NCBI RefSeq assembly: GCF_025950095.1
Contig: NZ_JAPDDR010000003.1
Location: 434,001-498,000 of the forward strand
DNA from: Luteolibacter rhizosphaerae
GTDB taxonomy: Bacteria; Verrucomicrobiota; Verrucomicrobiia; Verrucomicrobiales; Akkermansiaceae
Direction: 5' to 3'
Length of the DNA: 64,000 nt
Part shown: in pieces, positions 1 through 10,614 of the stretch
Layout of the letters: each line of letters begins with the position of its first letter
Position numbering within the stretch: position 1 is the first letter of the stretch
Translations under genes and position numbers: made by a program
Notes under the pieces: model-generated
Databases searched by the model: none
Told to the model about the DNA's origin: nothing
The model's input: only the letters and a program-made list of their open reading frames with translations

Positions 1-1363
1 GCACCGCCAGTCCCTCCTTCGCCAGCTCGCGGATGATCCGGTGGATCTCGCTCTTTGCGCCCACATCCACACCCTGCGTCGGCTCGTCCAGGATCAGCAA
101 CTTCGGCTTCGTCGCCAGCCAGCGGGAAACGCTCACCTTCTGCTGGTTCCCGCCGCTCAGGCTACCACCCGGAGCCTCCGGCCCATAGGCCTTGATTCCC
201 AGGTCCGCGATGAACTTCTTCGCCAGATCCGTCTCGGCCTTCCCGCGCAGCCAGCTCCCGCGGAACAGCACCGGATGCACCGCCATCGAAATATTGTGCG
301 CGATTGGCATCTCCAGAATCACCCCGTGACGCCGCCGGTCCTCCGGCACATACGCGATCCCTTGCGCAATCGCCTCCCGCGGCGAACCGATCCTCACCGG
401 CCTGCCCTCTAACAAAATCTCCCCGCCATCCGCCGGCGTGATCCCGAAGAGGATCCGCGCCAGCTCCGTGCGCCCGGCGCCCACCAGCCCCGCCATCCCC
501 ACGATCTCTCCCGCCCGCACCTCCAGCGACACATCCCGCACCCCGCTCTCCTTGCAGCAAAGCTCCTTCACCGACAGCACCGTCGCTCCCGGCTCGCCCT
601 CCGCAGGCGGATACAGCGTCGCCACCTCGCGACCGACCATCAGCTTGATCATCGCCGCCTCGTTCAAATCCTTCACCGCGTGCGTGCCCACGCTCTCGCC
701 ATCCCGCAGCACCGTCACCCGGTCCGCCAGCGCGAAGATCTCTTCCAGCCGGTGCGAAATATACACCACGCCCACACCGCTCGCCCGCAGGTCCCTCACC
801 ACGCCGAAGAGCAAGTGCTGCTCCTTCTGGGTCAGGGATGCCGTCGGCTCGTCCATGATCACGATCTTCGCACCCGATCCCAGCGCGCACGCGATCTCCA
901 CCAGTTGCTGCTCCGGCATCGAGAGCTCGCGCACCTCCTTGTCCGGCGGAATCTCCGCACCCACCCGCTTCAGCAGCTCCAGCGCCTTCCGCCGCTGCTC
1001 GCCCCTGCTCACGATTGAGAAGGCCTTCGGCTTCTTCAGCCGCAGCCCGATGTTCTCCGCCACGCTCAGATCCGGAAACAGCGCCGGCTGCTGATAGATA
1101 CACGCGATCCCCAGCGCCCGCGCATGGGCAGGCGTCAATGCGGACAGCGTCTCCTCGCCCACCTTCAGCACGCCCTCATCCGGCGCATGCGCCCCGGTGA
1201 TCACTTTGATCAGCGTCGATTTACCCGCGCCGTTCTCGCCCAGTAGGGCGTGTACCTCTCCCTCCAAAAGGTCGAACGAAACACCCTTCAGTGCGCGCAC
1301 GGCACCGAAGGACTTCCGGACATCGGAAAGTTGGAGCAGGGTTTTCAAGGCGCTTGGGTTCAC
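1..1363 (-). CDS. Sugar ABC transporter ATP-binding protein (RbsA/RhaT type), 3'-truncated by window edge
   Basis: Energises uptake of a monosaccharide at the inner membrane. It has two fused ABC domains: the first has Walker A GENGAGKST near residue 40 and Walker B VIMDEPTAS; the second has the degenerate P-loop GLVGAGRTE usual in the RbsA family, the signature LSGGNQQ and Walker B LILDEPTQGVDVG. About 454 of the usual ~500 codons are present and the gene runs off the left edge. I chose the GTG at 1363 because upstream in-frame codons reach a stop quickly and the ABC fold begins about 10 residues later. It lies 28 bp downstream of an L-rhamnose isomerase gene on the same strand, so rhamnose is the likely substrate; that substrate is inferred from context. 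Confidence 0.9.
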   Translation of the reverse strand, partial: MNPSALKTLLQLSDVRKSFGAVRALKGVSFDLLEGEVHALLGENGAGKSTLIKVITGAHAPDEGVLKVGEETLSALTPAHARALGIACIYQQPALFPDLSVAENIGLRLKKPKAFSIVSRGEQRRKALELLKRVGAEIPPDKEVRELSMPEQQLVEIACALGSGAKIVIMDEPTASLTQKEQHLLFGVVRDLRASGVGVVYISHRLEEIFALADRVTVLRDGESVGTHAVKDLNEAAMIKLMVGREVATLYPPAEGEPGATVLSVKELCCKESGVRDVSLEVRAGEIVGMAGLVGAGRTELARILFGITPADGGEILLEGRPVRIGSPREAIAQGIAYVPEDRRRHGVILEMPIAHNISMAVHPVLFRGSWLRGKAETDLAKKFIADLGIKAYGPEAPGGSLSGGNQQKVSVSRWLATKPKLLILDEPTQGVDVGAKSEIHRIIRELAKEGLAV

Positions 1364-1391
1364 GCGTTGGAGCTGCCGTCAGGCGTCGTGC

Positions 1392-2591
1392 TCACGCATA
1401 GCTATGCTCCGTTGCGATGCCAAGTTCCTGCCGTCGCTTCGAGCGTTCCGCCGCCGCCTTCTCCGCGTAACCGGAAGCCCGGTGCGCCGCCAGCGGATCC
1501 GCGTCGAGGCCCTTCGACTTCCGCCACTCCGCGATCGCTTCCGTCACATCCGTGTTGAAGGCCTTCTTCAGGCAGCTCTCCGCATCCACGATGTTGCCCT
1601 TCCGCTGCGCCTGCTGCAGCGCCGCGTGATCCACCAGTGCCGCCTTCGCGTACAGCTCCTGCGCCGTGCACACCGTCTGGATCATCGCCTCGATCTTCGG
1701 CTTCAGGTTGTGCGATTGGTCGATCATGTATTCGATCTCCGGATACTTCCCGCCGTGATCTGCCGCGTAGCTGTGGATCTCGTGGAAGATCCGGAAAATC
1801 TGATAGGGATCGATCGAGCCGAGGGTCAGGTCGTCGTCCGCATACTTGCGATCGTTGAAGTGGAAGCCGCCCAGCATTTCCTCGTCCAGCAGCCAAGCCA
1901 CGATCTGCTCGATGTTCTGCGAGAGATAGTGATGCCCCGTATCCACCAGCACCTTCGCCTGTGGCCCTGCCTTCTTCGCCGTCAGGAAGGACATCCCCCA
2001 GTCGGCCAAGTCTGTCTGATAAAAGGCCGGCTCGAAGGGCTTGTACTCCACCAGCAGGATCTGCTCCGGGGACAGCCGCGCATGCGCCTCCTTCAGTGCC
2101 GCCTCGAATCGCTGCTTCCGCGCCCGGATGCTGTCCTGCCCCGGATAGTTCGTGCCGTCCGCGAACCACAGCGAAACCGCCCGACTCTCCGTCGCCTTCC
2201 CGATCTCGATGCAGTCTAGGATATGCGCCAGCGCCTGATCCCGCGCCGTCTCGAAGGGGCTCCCCACGGACCCCAGCTTGTAGAGCTGGTCTTGGAAAAG
2301 GTTCGGATTGATCGAGCCGATCTTGATCCCCAGCTCCGCCGCCTTCGCCGCCACCACACTCGCCTCCGTCCCCGGCGCGAAGTCCCACAGCACGTGCGTC
2401 GCCACCGTCGGGCAGCAGGCCGTCAGCCGGTGCACATGCGCCGCATCCGCCAACTTGTCGTTCAGATCGATCGCCGCCGCCGGCTGATGGAACTTTCCGA
2501 AGCGGGTCCCCGTGTCCGCATAGCCCCACGACGGGGTCTCGATACGGAACGACTCGAGCGCCCGGAAAACGGTGTCTGAAACGGGAGACAT
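1392..2591 (-). CDS. rhaI: L-rhamnose isomerase (RhaI/Pseudomonas stutzeri-type TIM-barrel sugar isomerase)
   Basis: Interconverts L-rhamnose and L-rhamnulose in the cytoplasm, the first step of rhamnose breakdown. The 399-residue TIM barrel carries the metal-binding sites of the xylose-isomerase-like fold: a glutamate in LVEYKPFEP, an aspartate and histidines in VDTGHHYL, and GGFHFNDRKY. Length fits the non-RhaA isomerases (about 400-430). The N-terminus is compact and ATG is the only sensible start; no Shine-Dalgarno is visible. It is the upstream gene of an operon with the sugar ABC ATPase, so import and isomerisation are co-transcribed. Other ketose/aldose substrates are possible because this family is promiscuous. 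Confidence 0.87.
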   Translation of the reverse strand: MSPVSDTVFRALESFRIETPSWGYADTGTRFGKFHQPAAAIDLNDKLADAAHVHRLTACCPTVATHVLWDFAPGTEASVVAAKAAELGIKIGSINPNLFQDQLYKLGSVGSPFETARDQALAHILDCIEIGKATESRAVSLWFADGTNYPGQDSIRARKQRFEAALKEAHARLSPEQILLVEYKPFEPAFYQTDLADWGMSFLTAKKAGPQAKVLVDTGHHYLSQNIEQIVAWLLDEEMLGGFHFNDRKYADDDLTLGSIDPYQIFRIFHEIHSYAADHGGKYPEIEYMIDQSHNLKPKIEAMIQTVCTAQELYAKAALVDHAALQQAQRKGNIVDAESCLKKAFNTDVTEAIAEWRKSKGLDADPLAAHRASGYAEKAAAERSKRRQELGIATEHSYA

Positions 2592-2688
2592 GATGGGTTA
2601 GCACCGTGGGTTGAGCGGCGCGAAAGCAATGAAAGTATCGTTTCTTATGAATCCGCAAGACATTTCCATGTCCCCCTACCCGAACGGG

Positions 2689-3303
2689 CTATTCCGGCAA
2701 TCCATAGCCCAAGAATACCCCCTTGGATCCTGCTCTCGGAAGCTTGAAATCAAACACCCCGTAGCCCGCCCGCTTCGTATCGCGATAAGTCCGGCCCTCG
2801 CTCGCCCCCGCCATCACCGGCTTCCCGCTCGCTTTCTCATGTCCTAGGAAAATCTGCACGTGGGAGACCGGCACCTCGCGTCCATCCTTCGGCTCATAGG
2901 TACCGGACCAGAAGAGCAGGTCCCCCGGCTTCAGCTTCGCGAAGACCTCCGAGCTCAGCGTCGTCGTCCCCGCTGGCACCTCCGTCAGATCTCCCGCCTC
3001 CTTCACCCAGGTAAACTGCGCCGCTGAGCTCCGCGGCGGCTGGATTCCCGCCTCCTGCAGCACGAAATAAGCCGACCCCGAGCAATCCAGCCCTCCGCTC
3101 GCCGGATCCGCACTGCCGAAGACATACTTGATCCACGTATCCCGGGCCGCCAGCTCCAGCGCCTCGTCCACGATCTTCTTCCGCTGGCCTGTCAGCGAAT
3201 CGTATTCCTTCAGATCCTCTTTCGCGATCGCGCCGGGCCGCACCTCGCCTGTTTCCGCCCCCGTCAGCGGGAGCAGCAGCAGTAGAAAGACACGAGCAGT
3301 CAT
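2689..3303 (-). CDS. Secreted NlpC/P60 family cysteine hydrolase
   Basis: A probable cell-wall peptidase or amidase that acts on peptidoglycan stem peptides in the periplasm. A short hydrophobic signal segment (residues 2-14) is followed by the papain-like NlpC/P60 fold: catalytic Cys74 in GLDCSGSAYF and catalytic His148 in PVSHVQIFLG, with the usual KPGDLLFW strand between them. Length 204 fits a single-domain member without cell-wall-binding repeats. It is a stand-alone gene on the minus strand, separated from the next gene by a 291 bp spacer. Confidence 0.85.
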   Translation of the reverse strand: MTARVFLLLLLPLTGAETGEVRPGAIAKEDLKEYDSLTGQRKKIVDEALELAARDTWIKYVFGSADPASGGLDCSGSAYFVLQEAGIQPPRSSAAQFTWVKEAGDLTEVPAGTTTLSSEVFAKLKPGDLLFWSGTYEPKDGREVPVSHVQIFLGHEKASGKPVMAGASEGRTYRDTKRAGYGVFDFKLPRAGSKGVFLGYGLPE

Positions 3304-3495
3304 CCTTCACCCTAACACGATTCGCCACCTGCCGCCACTCTTCTTCCAAGAACGGCAACGCCGTTCCCTCCTACAGCCCAGGGTTGGCCGCAGGCCTACC
3401 TTGGGTATCGCCCGAAAACATCACCAACCCCGAAGAGGGTTGCCTCGGCGCCCCCTCCAAAGATTACCCCTGATCAACTCCCCCCCCCTCCAAAC

Positions 3496-3589
3496 CTCCG
3501 CGATCCCTCCGCGACCTCTGCGTCTCCGCGGTTCCTTCCACCCGTCCCGACTCCATCAAGATTCGTCCCATTCGCGTGATTCGTGGTGC
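3496..3589. repeat. Intergenic low-complexity element of the CGCGGAG/CACGAAT type
   Basis: Between the NlpC/P60 and S9 peptidase genes lie short near-repeats. Read on the minus strand they are GCGGAGACGCAGAGGTCGCGG followed upstream by CACGAATCACGCGAATGG. From memory, such periodic strings recur between genes in PVC-group and other environmental genomes. No promoter, terminator or gene is recognisable in the rest of 3304-3594. Confidence 0.35.
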
Positions 3590-3594
3590 CTTCC

Positions 3595-5763
<2,169 letters not shown>

Positions 5764-5786
5764 GAAGATCCTATCTCAAGGGAACG

Positions 5787-6299
5787 ATGAGATTGCCCGC
5801 TCCCCTTCAGGCTCTCCAGCGATTCCATGGACAACGGCTGAATCTCCAGCAGCCGGTCTCGAAATGGCCGAATCGGATCGCGCTCGTGCTGGGCACTGCG
5901 GCCCTCTTGGCGGCATGCACGCCTCCCGCGCCAGCCACTGGAGTCGCTCCAGTGGACTCCTCCGGCTGGTCCGGCAGTGAGGCCGCCGCCTATCGCTCCG
6001 GTCATTCGGATGGCAGCCGCGACAAACGCCAAGGCCGGCCCCATTCCCCGCGTCCCGGCGAGCGCGTCGAACTTGGTAAGCGTGAATACCTCCGCGGCTA
6101 CGAGGACGGCTATCGCCGCCCCAATGACAACCCGTGGAGCCAAGCCCGCGCTCGCGAGCTAGGCATGAAACAAGGCCAGCGCGATAAACTCGCCGACCTT
6201 TCCATGGATCCCGACCGCAGTCTCGCGAAGGAGGTTCCCCAAGCCGTCCGCGACCACTTCAGGAGCGGCTACCGCGAGGGCTGGCGGGCCGCTCAGTAA
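5787..6299 (+). CDS. Putative lipoprotein with repeated Y/F-x-x-G-Y-x-(D/E)-G motifs
   Basis: 170 residues with a lipobox-like LLAAC (Cys44) after a hydrophobic stretch, suggesting an envelope lipoprotein. The mature part is hydrophilic and carries degenerate repeats (YRSGHSDG, YLRGYEDGY, FRSGYREGW), separated by basic, proline-rich linkers. I do not recognise a characterised family. The 43 residues before the cysteine are long for a lipoprotein signal, and the assigned ATG is only 23 bp from the divergent peptidase gene, so the true start may be a later non-ATG codon (TTG 5793 or CTG 5838). The 3' end overlaps the convergent entericidin-like gene by 7 bp. Confidence 0.65.
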   Translation: MRLPAPLQALQRFHGQRLNLQQPVSKWPNRIALVLGTAALLAACTPPAPATGVAPVDSSGWSGSEAAAYRSGHSDGSRDKRQGRPHSPRPGERVELGKREYLRGYEDGYRRPNDNPWSQARARELGMKQGQRDKLADLSMDPDRSLAKEVPQAVRDHFRSGYREGWRAAQ

Positions 6300-6472
6300 G
6301 TCGGCAGGTTGTCCTGCTGCTGCTCTTGGCCACCATCCCAGGTACGCCCGTGAGCCTTGTTCTCCATCCCGATCCCGAGCTGGCGAAAATCGCGCCCGAT
6401 CCCGATGGCGGTGTTGCAGGAAGTCAGTGAAGAGACGGCGACGGCGGCCGCCAGCAGAAGCAGCTTCTTCAT
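6293..6472 (-). CDS. Entericidin A/B-like small lipoprotein
   Basis: 59-residue lipoprotein: a signal segment MKKLLLLAAAV, lipobox LTSC, then the short conserved core CNTAIGIGRDFRQLG-IGMEN that resembles the EcnA/EcnB family pattern CNT-x-G-x-G-x-D. These are small membrane lipoproteins, in enterobacteria linked to programmed lysis in stationary phase; that role is not implied here. I start at the ATG giving MKKLLL rather than the in-frame codon 12 residues upstream. Only one copy is present, so there is no toxin/antidote pair. It converges with and overlaps the preceding lipoprotein gene by 7 bp. Confidence 0.72.
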   Translation of the reverse strand: MKKLLLLAAAVAVSSLTSCNTAIGIGRDFRQLGIGMENKAHGRTWDGGQEQQQDNLPTY

Positions 6473-6512
6473 GGCGAAATTTTGTAATTCAGAATCAGAA
6501 CGATGCAAATGC

Positions 6513-7646
6513 TTAATTTTCCTTAAGTTCTTTTCGCAGATTCACGATTTCTTCTCGGATCTCGAAAATCGAATCGCGCAGCGCTTCCAAGGCCCGGCCG
6601 TGATCCGGGTCCTCCGCGACCGCCACCAGTTCGCCGCAGGCCGCCAGCGCATCGTTCTGCCAGCACAGGCAACGCTTCAGCATTGCCAGCACGTAGCCCG
6701 TCTCGCGCTCGTAGTCGCCGTTCAGGGCTCCCGCCAGCTTTCCGGCCACCTGCATCAGCGCGGTGTTCAGGGTGATCGCCGCCGCGTGCTCGCCTGCGGC
6801 CCGGGTCAGGTCGTAGCTGCGCAGCACCAGATCCTGTGCCTTCTCCTGCAGCGGGTGCTGCCGGAACTCCGCCTCCGGGTCCCAGCCCTCATCTTCGCTT
6901 TCCTCCGGCTGCCAGCCCGGTTCTGGTGGGGTGGGGGACTCTTTCTCCTGCGCCATCGATTCCAGCAGGCCGTCCCAACCCATCGCGAAGGCCTCTTTCC
7001 GCTCCGCATCCGGATCATCCAGATACTTCTCCAGCACCTCCTGATACGCATCCGCCAGCCGGTCGGATTCCTTCAGTCGCTCCTCCCACTGGAATTCGTC
7101 CTCTTCCTCCAGGCTCTCGGAGCTCCGGTCCGCCGGCTCGATCCGGCTTACCAGCTTGTTCATGAAGTCCCTCATCGCCTGCATGTTAGCCAGCTTCTGG
7201 GCTTCCTCCTCGTCCTCATCCATTTCCCATTGCCGCTCGGACAGCTCGAGTTCGAAGTCGCAGGTCTCGATCACCACCCGCCCGTTCGCCTCGCTGAACC
7301 ACTCCAGATAGAGCGTGTTCTTCCAGCAGAAGGGGATCTTCTGCCGCGCCGCATACATTGCCGCGAACTCCTCGTCGGATACGGTCGGTACCTTGTTCTT
7401 CCGGGAGGCCGTCATGTCGCCCACCACTCCTTGCTGGAGCGGGAAGAGATCCATGTTTGCCTGTGGCTTCGGCGTCGGGTTGCGGAACTTCAAACGCGTC
7501 CCCGCGAGGTCGCGCCAGCAGTCACCGGTCAGATCGAGTGCCACCGGTTGCTCGCGACCGAGGATCCACAGCAGCCCCGTGGTTTTGCCTAGGACCGTGT
7601 TGTCGATCTCGCCGCGCTCCAGCGCTTCGTCGATTCGCCATGCCAC
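6513..7646 (-). CDS. Conserved hypothetical acidic protein
   Basis: 377 residues, cytoplasmic (no signal or membrane segment). The N-terminus (WRIDEALERGEIDN, then GLLWILGREQPVALDLTGDCWRD) is a compact beta-rich region; the middle is very acidic with runs such as EMDEDEEE and EEEDEF; the C-terminal ~110 residues are helical with two cysteines (CLCWQNDALAACGEL) and end in a coiled-coil-like RDSIFEIREEIVNLRK. I do not recognise a characterised family. Codon use matches its neighbours, so the gene is real. It is divergent from rseP across a 116 bp spacer. Confidence 0.7.
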   Translation of the reverse strand: MAWRIDEALERGEIDNTVLGKTTGLLWILGREQPVALDLTGDCWRDLAGTRLKFRNPTPKPQANMDLFPLQQGVVGDMTASRKNKVPTVSDEEFAAMYAARQKIPFCWKNTLYLEWFSEANGRVVIETCDFELELSERQWEMDEDEEEAQKLANMQAMRDFMNKLVSRIEPADRSSESLEEEDEFQWEERLKESDRLADAYQEVLEKYLDDPDAERKEAFAMGWDGLLESMAQEKESPTPPEPGWQPEESEDEGWDPEAEFRQHPLQEKAQDLVLRSYDLTRAAGEHAAAITLNTALMQVAGKLAGALNGDYERETGYVLAMLKRCLCWQNDALAACGELVAVAEDPDHGRALEALRDSIFEIREEIVNLRKELKEN

Positions 7647-7714
7647 GCTCCCGATTATCGGAATTCCCGCCCCGCCCCGTCAACAGTTGTTGGAGTCGCG
7701 CAAGGTTTAACTTC

Positions 7715-7742
7715 TTGAAGCATTTACAGTCGCAGCTAGGAT
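7715..7742 (+). promoter_or_regulatory. Putative sigma70-like promoter of rseP
   Basis: TTGAAG at 7715-7720 and TAGGAT at 7737-7742 with a 16 bp spacer, ending 20 bp before the rseP ATG. Position and spacing fit a housekeeping promoter; assignment is by inspection only. Confidence 0.4.
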
Positions 7743-7762
7743 AGCGGCGCACGCCCTCTTTC

Positions 7763-9199
7763 ATGGAAGCTCTCGTCAAACTCTCGCAGACCGCGCTCCT
7801 GATCCTCGTGGTCATTGCGATCTTCAATCTCATCATCTTCGTCCACGAGTTGGGCCACTACTGGGCGGCCAAGTGGCGCGGCCTGAAGATCGACCGCTTC
7901 CAGATCTGGTTTGGTAAGCCGATCTGGAGCAAGACCATCAATGGCGTCCAATACGGCCTCGGCTGGATCCCCGCTGGCGGCTTCGTCGCTCTGCCCCAGA
8001 TGGCGCCCATGGAAGCCATCGAAGGCGGCAATCTCGAGCGCGCGCCGCTGCCGCCCATCAAGCCGCTCGACAAGATCATCGTTGCCTTCGCCGGCCCGCT
8101 CTTCTCCTTCCTGCTCGCCTTCGTAGCCGCCTGCACCGTCTGGGTGATCGGCAAGCCCGCGGAAGTCTGGACTACCCAGACCGTGGGTTGGGTTGAGCCC
8201 GGCAGTCCTGGCGACAAGGCCGGACTCAAGCGCGGCGACGTCATCGAGGCCGTCAATGGCGTGCCCGTGAATAGCTGGGATGGCACGCTGGACAGCATCC
8301 AGCTGAACATCATGACCAGCCGCGGCAGTCACATCGAGTTCAAGGTGGACCGCCCGGATGTCGGCAAGCTCACGCTGCACTCCGAGTTTGAGATTCCCAA
8401 GACCGAGTGGTACCAGCGCCGTGCACCGCGTCGCGTCGGCATCGAGCCCATCGCTACCGCCCCGGTGATCATCAGCGATGTCGTCGGCAAGAATGCCCCG
8501 GCGGAGAAGGCCGGACTCAAGAAGGACGACGTCATCCTCGCCATCAACGGGGAGGAAATCGTTTCCGATAACCAAGCTCTCTTCCTCATCCAGAAGAACG
8601 GCGGCAATCCGCTCGAACTCCGCTACAAGCGCGGGGAGGAAGTGGCCACTGCCACCGTCACGCCGCAGGTTCCCGTCAGCCCCGTTTCGGATCCGCCCCG
8701 TTTCCAGATCGGCATTGGCATCGGCCAGGACATCCGTGCCGACGTCCGCCAGGATATCGTCAAGCCCAGCCCGATCCAGCAGATGCAGGAAACCGTCCGG
8801 ATGATGGTCCTCACCATCGTCGCCGTGGTCTCGCCGGACTCCAGCATCGGCATCCAGCACCTCAGCGGTCCCATCGGCATCGGCAAGGTGCAGTACAATT
8901 TCCTCCTCATGGATCACCCGATCCTCCGCATCATCGCCTTCCTGGTGCTGATCAATATCAACCTCGCGATCCTGAACATGATGCCCTTCCCCGTCCTTGA
9001 TGGCGGGCACATCGTCCTCGCCATCATGGAGTGGATCGCCAAGCGCCCCGTCCGCGTCCGGCTGCTCGAGTACATCCAGCTCTGCTTCGTCTTCCTCCTC
9101 TTCGGCGTCATGATCTATGTCAGCTCGAAGGACCTCTTCGACGACTTCGGCCGCGGCGGTGGTGGGAAGAAAGCCACCGAGACCGTCTTCCCCGGCTAA
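7763..9199 (+). CDS. rseP: RIP metalloprotease RseP (site-2 protease)
   Basis: Intramembrane zinc protease that cuts anti-sigma factors and leftover signal peptides in the inner membrane. Visible features: zinc-binding HELGH at residues 28-32 in the first membrane helix, two consecutive PDZ domains (about residues 120-215 and 220-310, each with a GDV-I-A-NG carboxylate loop), and the second active-site motif NMMPFPVLDGGHI near residue 410 supplying the third ligand Asp. At 478 residues it is close to the family norm of ~450. In many bacteria rseP sits with dxr, cdsA and bamA; here it stands alone, followed by a repeat array. Confidence 0.95.
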   Translation: MEALVKLSQTALLILVVIAIFNLIIFVHELGHYWAAKWRGLKIDRFQIWFGKPIWSKTINGVQYGLGWIPAGGFVALPQMAPMEAIEGGNLERAPLPPIKPLDKIIVAFAGPLFSFLLAFVAACTVWVIGKPAEVWTTQTVGWVEPGSPGDKAGLKRGDVIEAVNGVPVNSWDGTLDSIQLNIMTSRGSHIEFKVDRPDVGKLTLHSEFEIPKTEWYQRRAPRRVGIEPIATAPVIISDVVGKNAPAEKAGLKKDDVILAINGEEIVSDNQALFLIQKNGGNPLELRYKRGEEVATATVTPQVPVSPVSDPPRFQIGIGIGQDIRADVRQDIVKPSPIQQMQETVRMMVLTIVAVVSPDSSIGIQHLSGPIGIGKVQYNFLLMDHPILRIIAFLVLININLAILNMMPFPVLDGGHIVLAIMEWIAKRPVRVRLLEYIQLCFVFLLFGVMIYVSSKDLFDDFGRGGGGKKATETVFPG

Positions 9200-9845
9200 T
9201 CCCCGGGAGCGCGGAGCCTCCGGCCCGCAGAAGCAACCCTCGTCGTTTGCCTCATCTCAAGCCTATCGGCTACGCGAACTTCGCGCAGCGAAGAAGTCCG
9301 ACTGACCCGTTTGATCGGACAACTTCAGTCCGCTTGGACAGTCAGGCGAAGCACCTCTCGCGCGCGCCACACCCTCATGTAGCGGAAGGACTCTCGTCCT
9401 TCCGGCAGCTCGCGCGCTCCTCTGCATCGCCGTCTCCTAAACTCTAGCGGCCTTCCCGGGAGCGCGGACTTCAGTCCGCTTGGACGGTCGGGCGAAGCAC
9501 CTCTCGCGCTCGCCACACCCTCATGTAGCGGAAAGACTCTCGTCCTTCCGGCGGCTCGCTGTCACCCCTCGCATCGCCGCTCTCTATTCTCTAGCGCCCC
9601 TCCCGGGAGCGCGGATCTTCAGTCCGCTTGGACGGTCGGGCGAAGCACCTCTGCGCTCACCCCGCCCTCCCTTAGCGGAACGACTTCGCCCCCTTCACCA
9701 GAAGCTCCAAGTCTCCCACGCGTCCCAACGGAACCCCAACGGAACCCCTTATCATAGCCACACCCGGCGCCGGGTCTCCTCACCACATCATCGCATCCCG
9801 TAAGGAATCCTCACGCAGTGAGCGTCCCCTCTAACACCCCCGGTC
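9200..9845. other. 646 bp gene-free region holding a REP-like tandem array
   Basis: No open frame here looks coding; frames that span the stretch are repeat-derived. 9322-9720 holds the tandem repeat listed separately; the flanks show no clear terminator for rseP nor a promoter. Confidence 0.6.
9322..9720. repeat. Tandem array of ~147 bp REP-like units (about 2.7 copies)
   Basis: Units begin at about 9322, 9468 and 9616 (periods 146 and 148 bp). Each contains two potential hairpins: GCGGAC-TTCA-GTCCGC (9464-9479 in unit 2) and CGGAAGGAC-TCTC-GTCCTTCCG (9383-9404 in unit 1; one stem mismatch in unit 2). Unit 3 is degenerate in its second half. The second hairpin recurs near-identically at 55792-55813, 46 kb away, so this is an interspersed family and not only a local duplication. 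No transposase gene is in the window. Confidence 0.75.
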
Positions 9846-10454
9846 TCAATACCCTTTCCAGAACATCAGCGCGCAGCCGATCACCGCCACTCCATAAGCA
9901 AGGCCGCTCGCGCTCAAAACCTGCCAGCGCTTCTGTGAGGCCGTCGCCCAAGTCACCGCGTCACGGAACAGGTAAGGCATCCCCACGAAGTAAAGCGATG
10001 CGATGATCATCGCGAAAGCATAGGTGGGCACCAACAACCGGCTCTGCGGATCTTTCAGGAACGCCGCGTCCAACAGGGGTGCCGCCGCCATCAAACCCAA
10101 CAAACCCAAGGCCCGCACCGCCAGAAACTCCTTCACCGCAATCCCCACCCCGATGATCGCCAGCGGCACCAAAATCCGCAGGTAGTTCTTCAGCGGGTTG
10201 AACTCGCCCAGATCCATCGCCAGCGCATGCAGGATGCCCTTGCCCGGCTTCGCCACCAGCAGCCAGAACCACAGCAGGCCGATCGCCAGCAGCACCTGAC
10301 CGATCTGCTTGTCGCGCGGGAAACGCTTCAGGAATTTCTGCACCGGCTCCGGCTTCGCTAGCATCACCGCATGCAGGGCCACCAGCCACACCCCTAGGAC
10401 CAAGCCCGTGCCGTAGAGCGGCAGGCGTTCGTAAAGGTGCATCGCGTTATCCAT
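9846..10454 (-). CDS. Conserved integral membrane protein of unknown function
   Basis: 202 residues with about six hydrophobic helices (for example LGVWLVALHAVML, VLLAIGLLWFWLLV, ILVPLAIIGVGIAV, YAFAMIIASLYFVGM, GVAVIGCALMFW). A short charged cytoplasmic loop KPEPVQKFLKRFPRDKQ follows the first helix. I recognise no catalytic motif. Topology and length resemble small uncharacterised PVC membrane proteins. It is a single gene facing the rseP repeat array. Confidence 0.72.
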   Translation of the reverse strand: MDNAMHLYERLPLYGTGLVLGVWLVALHAVMLAKPEPVQKFLKRFPRDKQIGQVLLAIGLLWFWLLVAKPGKGILHALAMDLGEFNPLKNYLRILVPLAIIGVGIAVKEFLAVRALGLLGLMAAAPLLDAAFLKDPQSRLLVPTYAFAMIIASLYFVGMPYLFRDAVTWATASQKRWQVLSASGLAYGVAVIGCALMFWKGY

Positions 10455-10553
10455 CTGCGCACGGGGAATTAGGGGAGCACGGGCCCCGGGACAAGGCGGA
10501 AGTCACCGGGCCCCTTTCCAATAAACCCGCCATTTTCAACCCCTCCCCGGGAT

Positions 10554-10589
10554 TTGAAGAAAGCCGCCCCCGGCGAACCGGAGACGGCT
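10554..10589 (-). terminator. Rho-independent terminator of the fasciclin gene
   Basis: On the minus strand, a 12 bp stem (AGCCGTCTCCGG with CCGGGGGCGGCT, two G-U pairs) capped by a TTCG tetraloop and followed by TTTCTTC, 25 bp past the stop codon at 10615. Confidence 0.8.
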
Positions 10590-10614
10590 GTTAGCGGGTC
10601 GGAGGAGAAAAGAA

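Noticed and set aside
162-1103. Minus-strand frame of 313 codons inside the ABC ATPase region
   Set aside because: Glycine/arginine-rich off-frame product; the neighbouring minus frame encodes Walker A, signature and Walker B motifs.
6293-6472. Entericidin toxin/antidote locus
   Set aside because: Only one small lipoprotein of this type is present, with no second member or recognised regulator.
7736-9010. Minus-strand open frame of 424 codons opposite rseP
   Set aside because: D/H-rich translation without motifs; rseP on the plus strand is certain.
9031-9803. Several plus-strand frames across the repeat array
   Set aside because: Their translations follow the 147 bp repeat and contain no conserved protein pattern.
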